NCBI GenBank assembly: GCA_017516865.1 | Contig: JAFXAU010000031.1 | Location: 124,001 to 188,000 of the forward strand | Direction: 5' to 3' | DNA from: Bacteroidales bacterium | GTDB lineage: Bacteria; Bacteroidota; Bacteroidia; Bacteroidales; UBA1715 | Length of the DNA: 64,000 nt | In this document: positions 19,801-29,515 of the stretch, piece by piece | Position numbering within the stretch: the stretch's first letter is position 1 | How the letters are laid out: every line of letters starts with the position of its first letter | Position numbers and translations under genes: made by a program | The notes under the pieces: generated by a model | The model's database searches: none | Seen by the model: the letters and a program-made list of their open reading frames with translations, nothing else | What the model was told of the DNA's origin: nothing

Positions 19801-20531
19801 TCAGTTACAATAATTATATTTTCTTCGGGAATCAAATCCTCGCAACGATATTTTCGGAACAACTGCACCACCGTCACCACATCTTTTTGACAATACGTCA
19901 CAATTCGTTGCAAATCACGTTCTTGCCAATACACGTCGCACACTTGCGAACCGTCGATGTCGTCTTTTGGCGTAGGAATGCCGAACACGTGAGCCAGCAA
20001 AGCCAACGACGTATAGTTTTTATAATCGCCGAAACGCCATAAATCGAGCGTGTCGAGGTGCTGGATTTCCCATGGCTTCATTCCACGAGAATCAAGCGTA
20101 AGCGGGATTTGTATGCCGTTAATCAACGCACGGCGGGCAATAAACGGAAAATCGAACTCCTTGCCGTTGTGTGCACAGAAGAAGATTTTTTTCGTATTGA
20201 AATACTTGTTCACCATCGCCATGAACGAGTTCAAAATTTCCTTCTCGTCGTCGCCGTAGAACGAGCGAACACGCATTTCGTAACTGCCGTTTTTCGGACG
20301 GAGAAACGCCGCCGAAATACAGATTATTTTTCCAAATTCCGCAAAAATTCCAGCTTTTTTGTACAAATCCTCGTCGGACATCCCATCTTCGACAAGCCGA
20401 GCAGACTTTTTCTGCCAAAGTTCACGTTCAACATCGTCAAGTTCCAACACAGACGAATATTGCGGCACCGTCTCAATGTCGAGGAACAAAATCTTGGTAC
20501 AATCAATACCAGTAACCGTGGTGTTCATCAT
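19797..20531 (-). CDS. DEDDy 3'-5' exonuclease (PolB-type exonuclease domain)
   Basis: 244 residues forming a single RNase H-like exonuclease domain of the predicted PolB-like 3'-5' exonuclease family. The four acidic residues can be seen: D18 and E20 in LDIET, D127 in NGKEFDFPF, and D217 in YCQKD with Y213, i.e. the DEDDy type. There is no polymerase domain. The biological substrate is unknown; repair or RNA processing are both possible. It shares a 4-bp stop/start overlap with aguA, which suggests co-expression but not a shared pathway. Confidence 0.85.
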   Translation of the reverse strand: MMNTTVTGIDCTKILFLDIETVPQYSSVLELDDVERELWQKKSARLVEDGMSDEDLYKKAGIFAEFGKIICISAAFLRPKNGSYEMRVRSFYGDDEKEILNSFMAMVNKYFNTKKIFFCAHNGKEFDFPFIARRALINGIQIPLTLDSRGMKPWEIQHLDTLDLWRFGDYKNYTSLALLAHVFGIPTPKDDIDGSQVCDVYWQERDLQRIVTYCQKDVVTVVQLFRKYRCEDLIPEENIIIVTE

Positions 20532-20548
20532 ATTTTCTCATTTTTAGG

Positions 20549-20556
20549 CAAAAATA
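20549..20556 (-). promoter_or_regulatory. -7 promoter box for the exonuclease-aguA-aguB operon
   Basis: Minus-strand TATTTTTG, 17 bp before the start. A TTG at 20577-20579 is 20 bp further upstream, but it falls within a heptamer repeat tract, so it may be coincidence. Confidence 0.45.
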
Positions 20557-20560
20557 CACA

Positions 20561-20602
20561 AACAATTCTTAATTCACAATGCATAATTCATAATGCACAA
20601 TT
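20561..20602. repeat. 7-bp-period repeat between divergent genes
   Basis: Six contiguous heptamers; on the minus strand AATTGTG, CATTATG, AATTATG, CATTGTG, AATTAAG, AATTGTT. Same family as the arrays at 6511 and 50293 but in the opposite orientation, and the only one not touching a stop codon. Confidence 0.7.
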
Positions 20603-20665
20603 ATTTTCGACCCTTCCACACCCATTGTACATTTTTTTGTATTTTTATGCTCGAATTTTAATTGT

Positions 20666-21016
20666 ATGGAAGAACAGGAAACCAAAAAAGATACAGGCGC
20701 CCAGTTTTCCGCTTGGGAAAACATAAAATCGCACCTCACGACACGGAACATCATCATTGCATTGGTGTCGGTGTTCGTCGTTTGGGAAATATTTTTCGAC
20801 AACGACAACCTAATTCACCAATACAAGATGCACAGAGAAAACAATAAATTACAAGAAACAAAAGCAGACTACAAACAAAAAATCATAGACACCCAAAAGG
20901 AAATAAACGCTCTCGATGACGAAGGCTACATTGAACGTGTGGCTCGCGAGAAGCACCTGATGAAAAAAGACAACGAAGATATTTATATAGTAACCGACGG
21001 CGACAAAAAAAATTAA
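20666..21016 (+). CDS. Septum formation initiator (FtsB/DivIC-like) protein
   Basis: 116 residues with the family layout: a short cytoplasmic N terminus, one membrane helix (about 28-44, IIIALVSVFVVWEIFF) and a periplasmic coiled coil (about 50-90). It ends in the conserved region GYIERVAREKHLMKKDNEDIYIV typical of FtsB/DivIC. It acts in the divisome with FtsL/FtsQ counterparts. It is followed at 3 bp by a flavin reductase gene, and a cotranscribed run through ligA is likely. Confidence 0.88.
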   Translation: MEEQETKKDTGAQFSAWENIKSHLTTRNIIIALVSVFVVWEIFFDNDNLIHQYKMHRENNKLQETKADYKQKIIDTQKEINALDDEGYIERVAREKHLMKKDNEDIYIVTDGDKKN

Positions 21017-21019
21017 ATT

Positions 21020-21523
21020 ATGGAACACACACACATCTCACCCCTTGAATTACAGGATAATCTCATAAAAATAATCGGGAAAGACTATATGCTCGTAACG
21101 GCAGGAACAATGCAGCAAAACAACTGTCTTACAGCAAGTTGGGGCGGCATGGGTTTTATGTGGAACAAACCTGTTGCCTGCATTGTCATCCGTCCGCAAC
21201 GATACACAAAAGAATTCATCGACAGAGAAGAGTTTTTCACCCTGTCGTTTTTCGACGAATCATACAAGAAAATATTTGCCTTCTGTGGCTCAAAAAGCGG
21301 TCGCGACGTGAACAAAGTAAAAGAATGCGGTTTGACAACCTTCGAGACAAAAAACGGCTCCGTAGCGTACACCGAAGCACGACTCATTCTTGAATGCAAA
21401 AAATTGTATGCAGCCCCTTTCGAGAAAGACGGATTCATTTGCAAAGACTTACTCGGCAACTACGAAAACGGAGATTTTCACACACAATACATATCCGAAA
21501 TTACCGACTGCATGATTAAATAA
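21020..21523 (+). CDS. Flavin reductase-family protein
   Basis: 167 residues with the split-barrel FMN-binding fold of the flavin reductase family. Recognisable features are the N-terminal TAGTMQQNNCLTASWGG strand-turn, which binds flavin in relatives, and the IRPQRYT and FFTLSFF segments. Such proteins reduce FMN or FAD with NAD(P)H or act as small flavoproteins; the partner is unknown. It lies in a tight run between the DivIC-like gene and ligA. Confidence 0.82.
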   Translation: MEHTHISPLELQDNLIKIIGKDYMLVTAGTMQQNNCLTASWGGMGFMWNKPVACIVIRPQRYTKEFIDREEFFTLSFFDESYKKIFAFCGSKSGRDVNKVKECGLTTFETKNGSVAYTEARLILECKKLYAAPFEKDGFICKDLLGNYENGDFHTQYISEITDCMIK

Positions 21524-21530
21524 TTGAACC

Positions 21531-23606
21531 ATGACAGACCTCGAACGAATCACCGAACTGCGGAACGAACTGCACCGACATAATTACAATTATTATGTCA
21601 AGCACAACCCGGAAATTTCCGATTTTGAGTTCGACAAACTGCTCAAAGAACTGCAAGATTTAGAGCAAAAGCATCCCGAATATTTCGACCCGACATCTCC
21701 TACCCAGAGAGTCGGCAGTGACTTGGATTCGGGCTTTGTTCAAGAAAAACACGAATATCCGATGCTATCTCTTGCAAACAGCTATTCGCTCGAAGATTTG
21801 CAAGAATTTGATTCACGTGTTCGGAAACTCGTCGGCACGAGAGATTTTTGTTACACCTGCGAACTGAAATACGACGGAGTTGCCATTTCGTTACAATACA
21901 AAGACGGCAAACTCACCCGCGCCTTGACACGTGGCGACGGCATTCAAGGCGACAACATTACGAACAATGCAAAAACCATAGGAACAGTTCCGTTACAATT
22001 GCATGGAAATTACCCTAAGGAATTGGAAATCAGAGGCGAAATCGTCATGCCCCGAAAAGGTTTCGACGCTTTTAACCAAGAACGGATAGAACAAGGCGAC
22101 CAACCGTTCGCCAATCCGAGAAATGCGGCTGCCGGTTCACTTAAACTACAGAGTTCCAAGGAAGTAGCACGACGACCATTACAAGCAAACATGTACTACA
22201 TTCCGTCGGAAACGCCTTCGGATTCGCACTACGAAAATTTAGCCATTGCACGCTCGTGGGGCTTCAACATTCCCGACCTTTCGGAGCAATGCAAGACAAT
22301 CGACGACGTGTACGCATACATAAAAAAATGGGACACAAAGCGGAAAGAACTTCCGTTCGACACCGACGGCATTGTCATAAAAGTTGATTCCATCTCGCTT
22401 CAGCAAGAATTGGGAATGACAGCCAAAACGCCCCGTTGGGCTATCGCCTTCAAATTCAAGGCAGAACGGGCCCGGACCAAACTACTATCCATAGATTTCC
22501 AAGTCGGACGGCAAGGGACAATCACCCCCGTGGCAAATCTCGAACCAGTCCATTTAGCAGGAACAATCATAAAACGGGCAAGTCTTTACAACGCTGACCA
22601 GATGAAGGAATTAGACATTCGCATAAACGATTACGTCTACATTGAAAAAGGCGGCGAAATCATTCCCAAAGTTGTCGAAATAGACGTCGACGCACGAACG
22701 GCAGATTCAAAGCCGTTCGCATTCATAACCCACTGCCCCGAATGTGGCGCGGAACTCGTAAGAATGGAAGACGAAGCGAATTACTACTGCCCGAACTCCA
22801 AAAACTGTCCGCCACAAATCAAAGGCAAAATCGAACATTTTGTGACACGAAAAGCAATGGACATTGCCCTTGCCGGAGCGACGATTGACCAACTATACAA
22901 GGCCGGTCTCGTAAAAACAAGCGCCGACCTATACACACTCACCTACAACGACGTTGTTACTTTAGACCGTTTCGCCGAAAAATCAGCCAAGAACCTGATT
23001 GACAGCATTCAAGCGTCAAAATCCGTCCCGTTTGCTCGAGTCTTGTACGCCATAGGAATCCGTCACATTGGCGAAACCAGTGCAAAAACATTGGCAAAAA
23101 AATACAAATCGTTAGATGCAATACAGAACGCAACTTTAGAAGAATTGCAAAGCACCGAAGACGTGGGCGAAATAATTGCAGCCAGCATAAAAAACTACTT
23201 TGCCGACCCCGACAATATACAATTCATTGAAAAACTGAAAGCAAACGGCATACAATTCGAAGAAACGGGCAGCACGCAAGCTATAAGCAATGTACTCGAA
23301 GGAAAAACCATTGTCATTTCGGGAACATTCGAAAAACACAGCCGCGACGAGATGAAGGAACTCATAGAAGCCTACGGCGGAAAAAACGTCTCGGGCGTTT
23401 CGAAAAGTACCACATACCTACTGGCAGGCGACGGGATCGGGCCAAGCAAGTTAGAAAAGGCGCAGTCTTTCGGCGTGTCAATAATTGACGAAGAAACATT
23501 CTACCAGATGATTGGTCTGGGCGATTCTTCGGCGGACATACAGAAAACACCGACGAAACAAGACGACCAGCAAAATAATGCAAACCAACAACTTTCATTA
23601 TTTTAA
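21531..23606 (+). CDS. ligA: NAD-dependent DNA ligase
   Basis: 691 residues, the replicative DNA ligase. Domains in order: Ia domain; adenylation domain with nucleophile K113 in KYDG and the TRGDG motif; OB fold; four-cysteine zinc finger (CPECG ... CPNSKNC, about 402-425); helix-hairpin-helix array; and a C-terminal BRCT domain starting near 590 (LEGKTIVISGTF). The ~25-residue tail after BRCT is polar and Q/N-rich. The flavin reductase gene is 7 bp upstream. Confidence 0.97.
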   Translation: MTDLERITELRNELHRHNYNYYVKHNPEISDFEFDKLLKELQDLEQKHPEYFDPTSPTQRVGSDLDSGFVQEKHEYPMLSLANSYSLEDLQEFDSRVRKLVGTRDFCYTCELKYDGVAISLQYKDGKLTRALTRGDGIQGDNITNNAKTIGTVPLQLHGNYPKELEIRGEIVMPRKGFDAFNQERIEQGDQPFANPRNAAAGSLKLQSSKEVARRPLQANMYYIPSETPSDSHYENLAIARSWGFNIPDLSEQCKTIDDVYAYIKKWDTKRKELPFDTDGIVIKVDSISLQQELGMTAKTPRWAIAFKFKAERARTKLLSIDFQVGRQGTITPVANLEPVHLAGTIIKRASLYNADQMKELDIRINDYVYIEKGGEIIPKVVEIDVDARTADSKPFAFITHCPECGAELVRMEDEANYYCPNSKNCPPQIKGKIEHFVTRKAMDIALAGATIDQLYKAGLVKTSADLYTLTYNDVVTLDRFAEKSAKNLIDSIQASKSVPFARVLYAIGIRHIGETSAKTLAKKYKSLDAIQNATLEELQSTEDVGEIIAASIKNYFADPDNIQFIEKLKANGIQFEETGSTQAISNVLEGKTIVISGTFEKHSRDEMKELIEAYGGKNVSGVSKSTTYLLAGDGIGPSKLEKAQSFGVSIIDEETFYQMIGLGDSSADIQKTPTKQDDQQNNANQQLSLF

Positions 23607-23661
23607 ATTTTCAACTTGCAGACAGCCAGAAAAACCCGTATATTTCATCAAAAATTAGTGT

Positions 23662-26520
23662 ATGGAATCTTTTATCGATTTATGCGTATCCGACATACTT
23701 AAGAAACATGGCGAAAACCTTGTAAAAACTACAGTTGTATTTCCGAGCAAGCGTGCCATGGTGTTTTTCAGAAAATCGCTGGGCGAACACATTTCCCAGC
23801 CCGTTTTCATGCCGAAAATGACCACCATACAGGATTTCTGCATCTCGAAGCAGGAATTCACCATTCCCGACGATTTCACGCTTATTTACAACCTGTACCA
23901 ATGCTACAAAAAAGAAACGGAAACACAAGAATCGTTCGAAGATTTCTATCCATGGGGAGAAATGCTGCTTTCCGACTTCGACGACATTGACAAATACAAA
24001 ATCAACGCCGGCGAACTGTTCACGAACATTGCCGATATAAAAGAGATTGATTCGCTGTTCGATTATTTAGAGCCAGAACAACGCGAAATGATTTCCCGCT
24101 TCTGGAATACGGCAAAATTGAGCTCGACAAACGAAAACAACATTATTAAAAAATTCATTTCACTTTGGAACAAACTTCCTAAAATTTATGAGGATTTCAG
24201 GCAAAAACTGCAAGAACAGAAACTTTGTTTCGAAGGAATGGCCATACGTTTCGTCGCCGAAGCCGACATTGACACGCAAGATGCCATATTTGGCGACAAT
24301 ACATATATTTTTCTTGGATTCAATGCATTAAGCACTTGCGAATCAACCGTTTTCAAATTCTTACACAACAGGAAACAGGCGTTTTTCTATTGGGACTACG
24401 ACACATTTTACCAAAACGACGACCTGCACGAAGCGGGGATTTTCACACGAAAAAACATTCAGCAATTCCCAAACGAACTGGGCAAAGAACATTTCACCAA
24501 TTTTGAATCGGACAAAACCATTCAAATCATAAAAACGCCCAACGAAATTGCACAAGCAAAGCTTTGCGGAAAATTCATTCAAGACGAGACCTCGTTGGAG
24601 AACACCGCCATCGTCTTAGCCGACGAAAAACTGATTGTTCCCATAATAAAGTCGATTCCCAACAACATTCGTTACAACATCACGTTGGGCTACCCTATCA
24701 GGTCGTCGGCTGCGTACACGCTTTTTGAGTCAATTTTGGACATGTGCGCCAACAAGGAAGGAGACAAAATTTATTACAAAGACGTCTTCCGCATTTGCGA
24801 GAATTCCCTTATTCCACAAGAGGCGGCAAAAAATGCAAACCAATTGCGGAAAAAGATAATCGAGAACAAACTATTCTCGATTTCCGCCGAGGAATGCAGG
24901 CACTACTGCGGCATGCCGTATATATTTGACATAAATCCAAAGAATGGTTCAAACGTCTCCGCAACATACGTTTCGGAACTCAAAACATGCATTGAGGAAA
25001 TCTGCAAAAACGAAAAATTAGGAGAAATCGACAAGAGCATATTCTACACTATTTATACAGAGCTTTCCGCCATTCGCGACATATTGGAAAAACGCGAAAT
25101 ACAATTAGAAAAAGTTCAATTTGTAAACTCGCTGCTCAAGAAAACGCTTCAAGGCAAAACAATTGCAGTAGAAGGACAACCACTTGAAGGCCTTCAGGTT
25201 ATGGGTATTTTGGAAACCCGTATGCTCGACTTCAAGAACATAATAATGACTTCGGTCATGGACGGAAATCTCCCCAAAAACAAGGTCGGAGGCTCGTTCA
25301 TTCCATACAACATCCGTGTACGGTTCGGCATGCCGACGATTAAGGAACAGTCGGCAATGTACTCGTACTACTTCTACCGCCTTATTCAACGCTGCGAAAA
25401 ACTGACGATACTATACAGCGAAGGAACAGGCGAAAACAAGGCGGAAAAAAGTCGTTTTATACTTCAGTTATTATACGAAAGTCCGTTCAAAAACATTTCT
25501 TCGTCCGAAGACAATCCCAACAAGACATACAACGGCATAAGCGTTGAAGAATACGGCTACACAATCAACCCACGAAACGAGCAACCGATTGAAATAGAGA
25601 AAAACCAGCCGGAAGTGTTGGAATACATCAATAAACTACATACGGGAGAAAACAAGCTCTACCCCACAAGCCTTTCAAAATTCATACAATGCGAGTTGCA
25701 ATTCTACTTCGCACACATATTAGGTCTACGGAAACCCGACGAATTCGACGAACTGCCCAAGGCATACGACCTCGGGAACTACTTCCACAATGCAATGGAA
25801 GAACTCTACAAGCCATACGTCGGTAAAGTGCTTGACGAACAAACAATCGACACGCTCCTTGCCGACGAAGAACATATCAAAAAGTGCATTGACAAAGCTA
25901 TGGAAAACAACAAGGCTCCGCAGGCCATTGCCAACAGGGAAAGCAAAGAATTTCTTTCGACATTCAAATACATTCAGAACTTTCTTCTATTCGACAAGAA
26001 ACATATCTGCAAAATTATTGCACTTGAATATGACAAAACGGAAACAACCATAAACGGCGTCACGCTCAGCGGAAAAATCGACAGGCTCGATTTCTACCAA
26101 AACGTCTACCGTATTGGTGATTACAAAACTGGTCGTTGGACAGACAGCACGTACAAGAAAAAATTTATCGTAAAAAACATCGAAAACTTATTCGACGGCA
26201 AAGACCATCAGTCCGAGGCATTTCAGACACTGCTGTATGCCTATATTCTTAAATCACAAAATCCCGATTGTAACTACCAGCCGAATTTGTATTTCGTTCA
26301 AAATATCAATAACGAAAGCCCGATAACTACCCTCACGATTGAGAAAAACGAGCTACAGAAATTCGATGGAGAATTATACAGTCAATTTAAAGAACAACTG
26401 GAACAGCTCATTTCTCGACTGCTACAAACCACGGGGAAATTTGCGCAAACATCAAATGAAAACAATTGTAAATATTGCAATTTCATAGATTTCTGCGGAA
26501 AAAAAACCAAAACCTATTAA
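23662..26520 (+). CDS. AddB-like PD-(D/E)XK nuclease with iron-sulfur cluster motif
   Basis: 952 residues. The N terminus (FPSKRAMVFFRK) and central region resemble an inactivated helicase of the AddB/RexB type. The C-terminal quarter is a RecB-like nuclease: D807 in GKIDRLD and D820-Y-K822 in GDYKTG give the D...DxK active site. C677 with C936, C939 and C945 (CX2CX5C at the extreme C terminus) match the four-cysteine Fe-S cluster that staples AddB nuclease domains. It should process double-strand breaks together with an AddA-like UvrD helicase, which is not within the window. ligA lies 55 bp upstream. Confidence 0.85.
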   Translation: MESFIDLCVSDILKKHGENLVKTTVVFPSKRAMVFFRKSLGEHISQPVFMPKMTTIQDFCISKQEFTIPDDFTLIYNLYQCYKKETETQESFEDFYPWGEMLLSDFDDIDKYKINAGELFTNIADIKEIDSLFDYLEPEQREMISRFWNTAKLSSTNENNIIKKFISLWNKLPKIYEDFRQKLQEQKLCFEGMAIRFVAEADIDTQDAIFGDNTYIFLGFNALSTCESTVFKFLHNRKQAFFYWDYDTFYQNDDLHEAGIFTRKNIQQFPNELGKEHFTNFESDKTIQIIKTPNEIAQAKLCGKFIQDETSLENTAIVLADEKLIVPIIKSIPNNIRYNITLGYPIRSSAAYTLFESILDMCANKEGDKIYYKDVFRICENSLIPQEAAKNANQLRKKIIENKLFSISAEECRHYCGMPYIFDINPKNGSNVSATYVSELKTCIEEICKNEKLGEIDKSIFYTIYTELSAIRDILEKREIQLEKVQFVNSLLKKTLQGKTIAVEGQPLEGLQVMGILETRMLDFKNIIMTSVMDGNLPKNKVGGSFIPYNIRVRFGMPTIKEQSAMYSYYFYRLIQRCEKLTILYSEGTGENKAEKSRFILQLLYESPFKNISSSEDNPNKTYNGISVEEYGYTINPRNEQPIEIEKNQPEVLEYINKLHTGENKLYPTSLSKFIQCELQFYFAHILGLRKPDEFDELPKAYDLGNYFHNAMEELYKPYVGKVLDEQTIDTLLADEEHIKKCIDKAMENNKAPQAIANRESKEFLSTFKYIQNFLLFDKKHICKIIALEYDKTETTINGVTLSGKIDRLDFYQNVYRIGDYKTGRWTDSTYKKKFIVKNIENLFDGKDHQSEAFQTLLYAYILKSQNPDCNYQPNLYFVQNINNESPITTLTIEKNELQKFDGELYSQFKEQLEQLISRLLQTTGKFAQTSNENNCKYCNFIDFCGKKTKTY

Positions 26521-26775
26521 TTACGGTTCCAAAAGATTTCTTTTGATTGTCAGTTCGTGCATCTTGGCACCCAACACTTCATCATCGTCAAGCAACGTCG
26601 CAATCTGTCGTTCAAGAACCGAAACATCGCAAATAGGATTGAGAGCCAATTCGGCAGCCTTACGTCTCCGCAAGTCAGCAACTTTTGCCTCAATCTCCTC
26701 ACGTAGAGTGCGATAGCGTTCGATTTCTTCTACACAGAACGTATATTCGTCAATTTCGTTTAAAACTTCAATCAT
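26521..26775 (-). CDS. Small coiled-coil protein of unknown function
   Basis: 84 residues, highly charged, with long predicted helices (EEIERYRTLREEIEAKVADL) suggesting a coiled coil. No signal peptide, membrane segment or known motif. It is supported as a gene by good Bacteroidota-like composition, by filling the space exactly up to the convergent AddB-like stop, and by a minus-strand -7 box at 26841-26848 (TATATTTG). I do not recognise a family. Confidence 0.55.
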   Translation of the reverse strand: MIEVLNEIDEYTFCVEEIERYRTLREEIEAKVADLRRRKAAELALNPICDVSVLERQIATLLDDDEVLGAKMHELTIKRNLLEP

Positions 26776-26840
26776 AGTCAGAGCAATTTATTTCAACGAA
26801 AACGTTTTTAAAACGAATTTTTCTATGAAATATTGTGGTG

Positions 26841-26848
26841 CAAATATA
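26841..26848 (-). promoter_or_regulatory. -7 promoter box for the small coiled-coil gene
   Basis: Minus-strand TATATTTG, 65 bp upstream of the start; no clear -33. Confidence 0.35.
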
Positions 26849-26932
26849 TAACATGTTTTGGAATTTTAATGTATCTCACTGAAAGATAATTATTTGTTGA
26901 AAAATCACGTCACGACTTCTTATTGAATTTCA

Positions 26933-26940
26933 TATATTTG
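26933..26940 (+). promoter_or_regulatory. -7 promoter box for the pseudo-receiver/HATPase gene
   Basis: TATATTTG, perfect TAnnTTTG, 22 bp before the GTG start. No matching -33. Confidence 0.45.
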
Positions 26941-26962
26941 TTAGACAAAACAAGACAATGCA

Positions 26963-27972
<1,010 letters not shown>

Positions 27973-27980
27973 AAATAAAA

Positions 27981-28002
27981 AAGGCTGACTTACGTCAGCC
28001 TT
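27981..28002 (-). terminator. Terminator of the aminotransferase gene
   Basis: AAGGCTGAC (27981-27989), loop TTAC, GTCAGCCTT (27994-28002); on the minus strand it is followed by a T-rich run, 20 bp after the stop codon. Confidence 0.85.
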
Positions 28003-28022
28003 ATGCAATTATGAAACAAATA

Positions 28023-29219
28023 CTATTTCAATTTTTCCAAGGCAACCTTGATGCGTTCTGCCGCTTTCTGCAACAATTCATCGGAAGTTGCGAACGAGAA
28101 GCGGATGCATTCCGGGTTTCCAAAGCCTTCGCCCGAAACTGCGGCAACCAGACCTTCGGTCAACAAATACATTGCCAATTCGCCTGATTTCTTTATTACC
28201 GTGCCATCAGGAGCTTTCTTGCCAAGGAAATTCGTCACTTCGGCAAATACATAGAATGCACCATCAGGAACATGAATGTTCAGCCCTTTTATTTTCGAAA
28301 GTTCTGCAATAAACATATCACGACGACGACGATATGCGGCAGTCATTTGCTTAGGATATTCCAAACCACCGTTCAATGCAGCAACAGCAGCCTTTTGAGC
28401 TATTGAGCATACGCCGGAAGTAACTTGTCCCTGCAATTTCGTACAAGCCTTCGCAACCCATTCCGGAGCGGCAACGTAACCAATTCTCCAGCCTGTCATT
28501 GCATATGCTTTCGAAACACCGTTTACAATAATAACTTGTTCTTTCAATTCGTCGAATTGTGCTATTGACTGATGGGCACCCACAAAATTGATGTGTTCGT
28601 AAATTTCGTCAGCAACGATGAATATTTGTGGATTTTTTGCAAACAAATTTGCCAAATCAGCCAATTCTTCTTTTGTATAAACCGCACCACATGGATTTGA
28701 CGGAGAACTGAAAACGAACATTCTCGTTTTGGAAGTAATCATCTTTTCCACTTCCGCTGCCGTAACCTTAAATCCAGATTTAATATTTGTCGGAACAAAA
28801 ACAGGCTTTGCCTCGGCCAATTTCACCATTTCGGGATAGCTAACCCAATACGGTGTCGGTATCAAAACCTCGTCGCCAGGATTCAAAAGGCTTAAGAAAA
28901 CATTCGACAAGGCATGTTTTGCACCAGCCGAAACAACTATCTGCGAAGTCTTGTACGTTAGATTGTTTTCGCGTTTCAATTTTGCACAGATTGCTTCCAA
29001 CAAATCCTTGTAGCCTCCTACCGGAGAATAAAATGAGAAATTGTCGTCGATAGCTTTCTTTGCAGCTTCCTTCACATAATCTGGCGTATTAAAATCTGGT
29101 TCGCCAATACTTAAATTAATAACATCCTTACCTGCTGCCTTCAATTCGTTACTTTTCTGCGACATAGCCAACGTCTGCGACGCAGCGAGAGCGGACAATC
29201 GTTTTGAAATCTGTTCCAT
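28023..29219 (-). CDS. Class I aspartate aminotransferase (PLP-dependent)
   Basis: 398 residues of fold-type I aminotransferases, subgroup I-beta, close to bacterial aspartate transaminases. Visible features: SIGEPDFNTP near the N terminus, SAGAKHAL for the PLP phosphate region, SPSNPCG (N175 in the cofactor-contacting loop), and K237 in SKAYAMTGWRIGY as the Schiff-base lysine. It moves amino groups between aspartate (or related acids) and 2-oxoglutarate; other substrates are possible. It is a monocistronic gene with its own -7 box and terminator. Confidence 0.9.
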   Translation of the reverse strand: MEQISKRLSALAASQTLAMSQKSNELKAAGKDVINLSIGEPDFNTPDYVKEAAKKAIDDNFSFYSPVGGYKDLLEAICAKLKRENNLTYKTSQIVVSAGAKHALSNVFLSLLNPGDEVLIPTPYWVSYPEMVKLAEAKPVFVPTNIKSGFKVTAAEVEKMITSKTRMFVFSSPSNPCGAVYTKEELADLANLFAKNPQIFIVADEIYEHINFVGAHQSIAQFDELKEQVIIVNGVSKAYAMTGWRIGYVAAPEWVAKACTKLQGQVTSGVCSIAQKAAVAALNGGLEYPKQMTAAYRRRRDMFIAELSKIKGLNIHVPDGAFYVFAEVTNFLGKKAPDGTVIKKSGELAMYLLTEGLVAAVSGEGFGNPECIRFSFATSDELLQKAAERIKVALEKLK

Positions 29220-29243
29220 TCAGTTACTTCTTTTAAAACCGCA

Positions 29244-29251
29244 CAAAGGTA
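29244..29251 (-). promoter_or_regulatory. -7 promoter box for the aminotransferase gene
   Basis: Minus-strand TACCTTTG, 24 bp before the start codon; no clear -33. Confidence 0.45.
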
Positions 29252-29339
29252 GAAGAATATTTGAAAAAGCCTAAAATGAAAAGTATATTTTTTTGAGGAT
29301 TATTTCTCGTCCAATCGGGACGCACGGTTTCGGGCAAAA

Positions 29340-29369
29340 AAAGAGGAAATCGTTATTGATTTCCTCTTT
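29340..29369 (-). terminator. Terminator of tRNA-Val
   Basis: Arms AAAGAGGAAATC (29340-29351) and GATTTCCTCTTT (29358-29369), 6-nt loop, followed by a T run on the minus strand. It begins directly after the tRNA 3' end. Confidence 0.85.
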
Positions 29370-29370
29370 G

Positions 29371-29445
29371 TGGGCGCTGAGGGATTCGAACCCCCGACCC
29401 TCTGGGTGTAAACCAGATGCTCTGAACCAGCTGAGCTAAGCGCCC
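29371..29445 (-). tRNA. tRNA-Val (anticodon TAC)
   Basis: A 75-nt cloverleaf with no encoded CCA. Acceptor GGGCGCT pairs with AGCGCCC. The anticodon stem TCTGG/CCAGA encloses TTTACAC, giving TAC. The T loop TTCGAAT is canonical. Confidence 0.94.
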
Positions 29446-29475
29446 TTCGGCTACATTTGTTTTTCAAATGCGATG

Positions 29476-29506
29476 CAAAGATAGATACTTTTCAATTCTC
29501 TCCAAA
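29476..29506 (-). promoter_or_regulatory. Promoter of tRNA-Val
   Basis: On the minus strand: -33 TTTG (29503-29506), 19-bp spacer, -7 TATCTTTG (29476-29483), about 30 bp before the tRNA 5' end. Confidence 0.6.
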
Positions 29507-29515
29507 TTTTTACGA

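Noticed and set aside
20058..20726. Plus-strand open frame across the exonuclease and the divergent gap
   Set aside because: It is antisense to the exonuclease and translates a heptamer repeat; no domain or promoter supports it.
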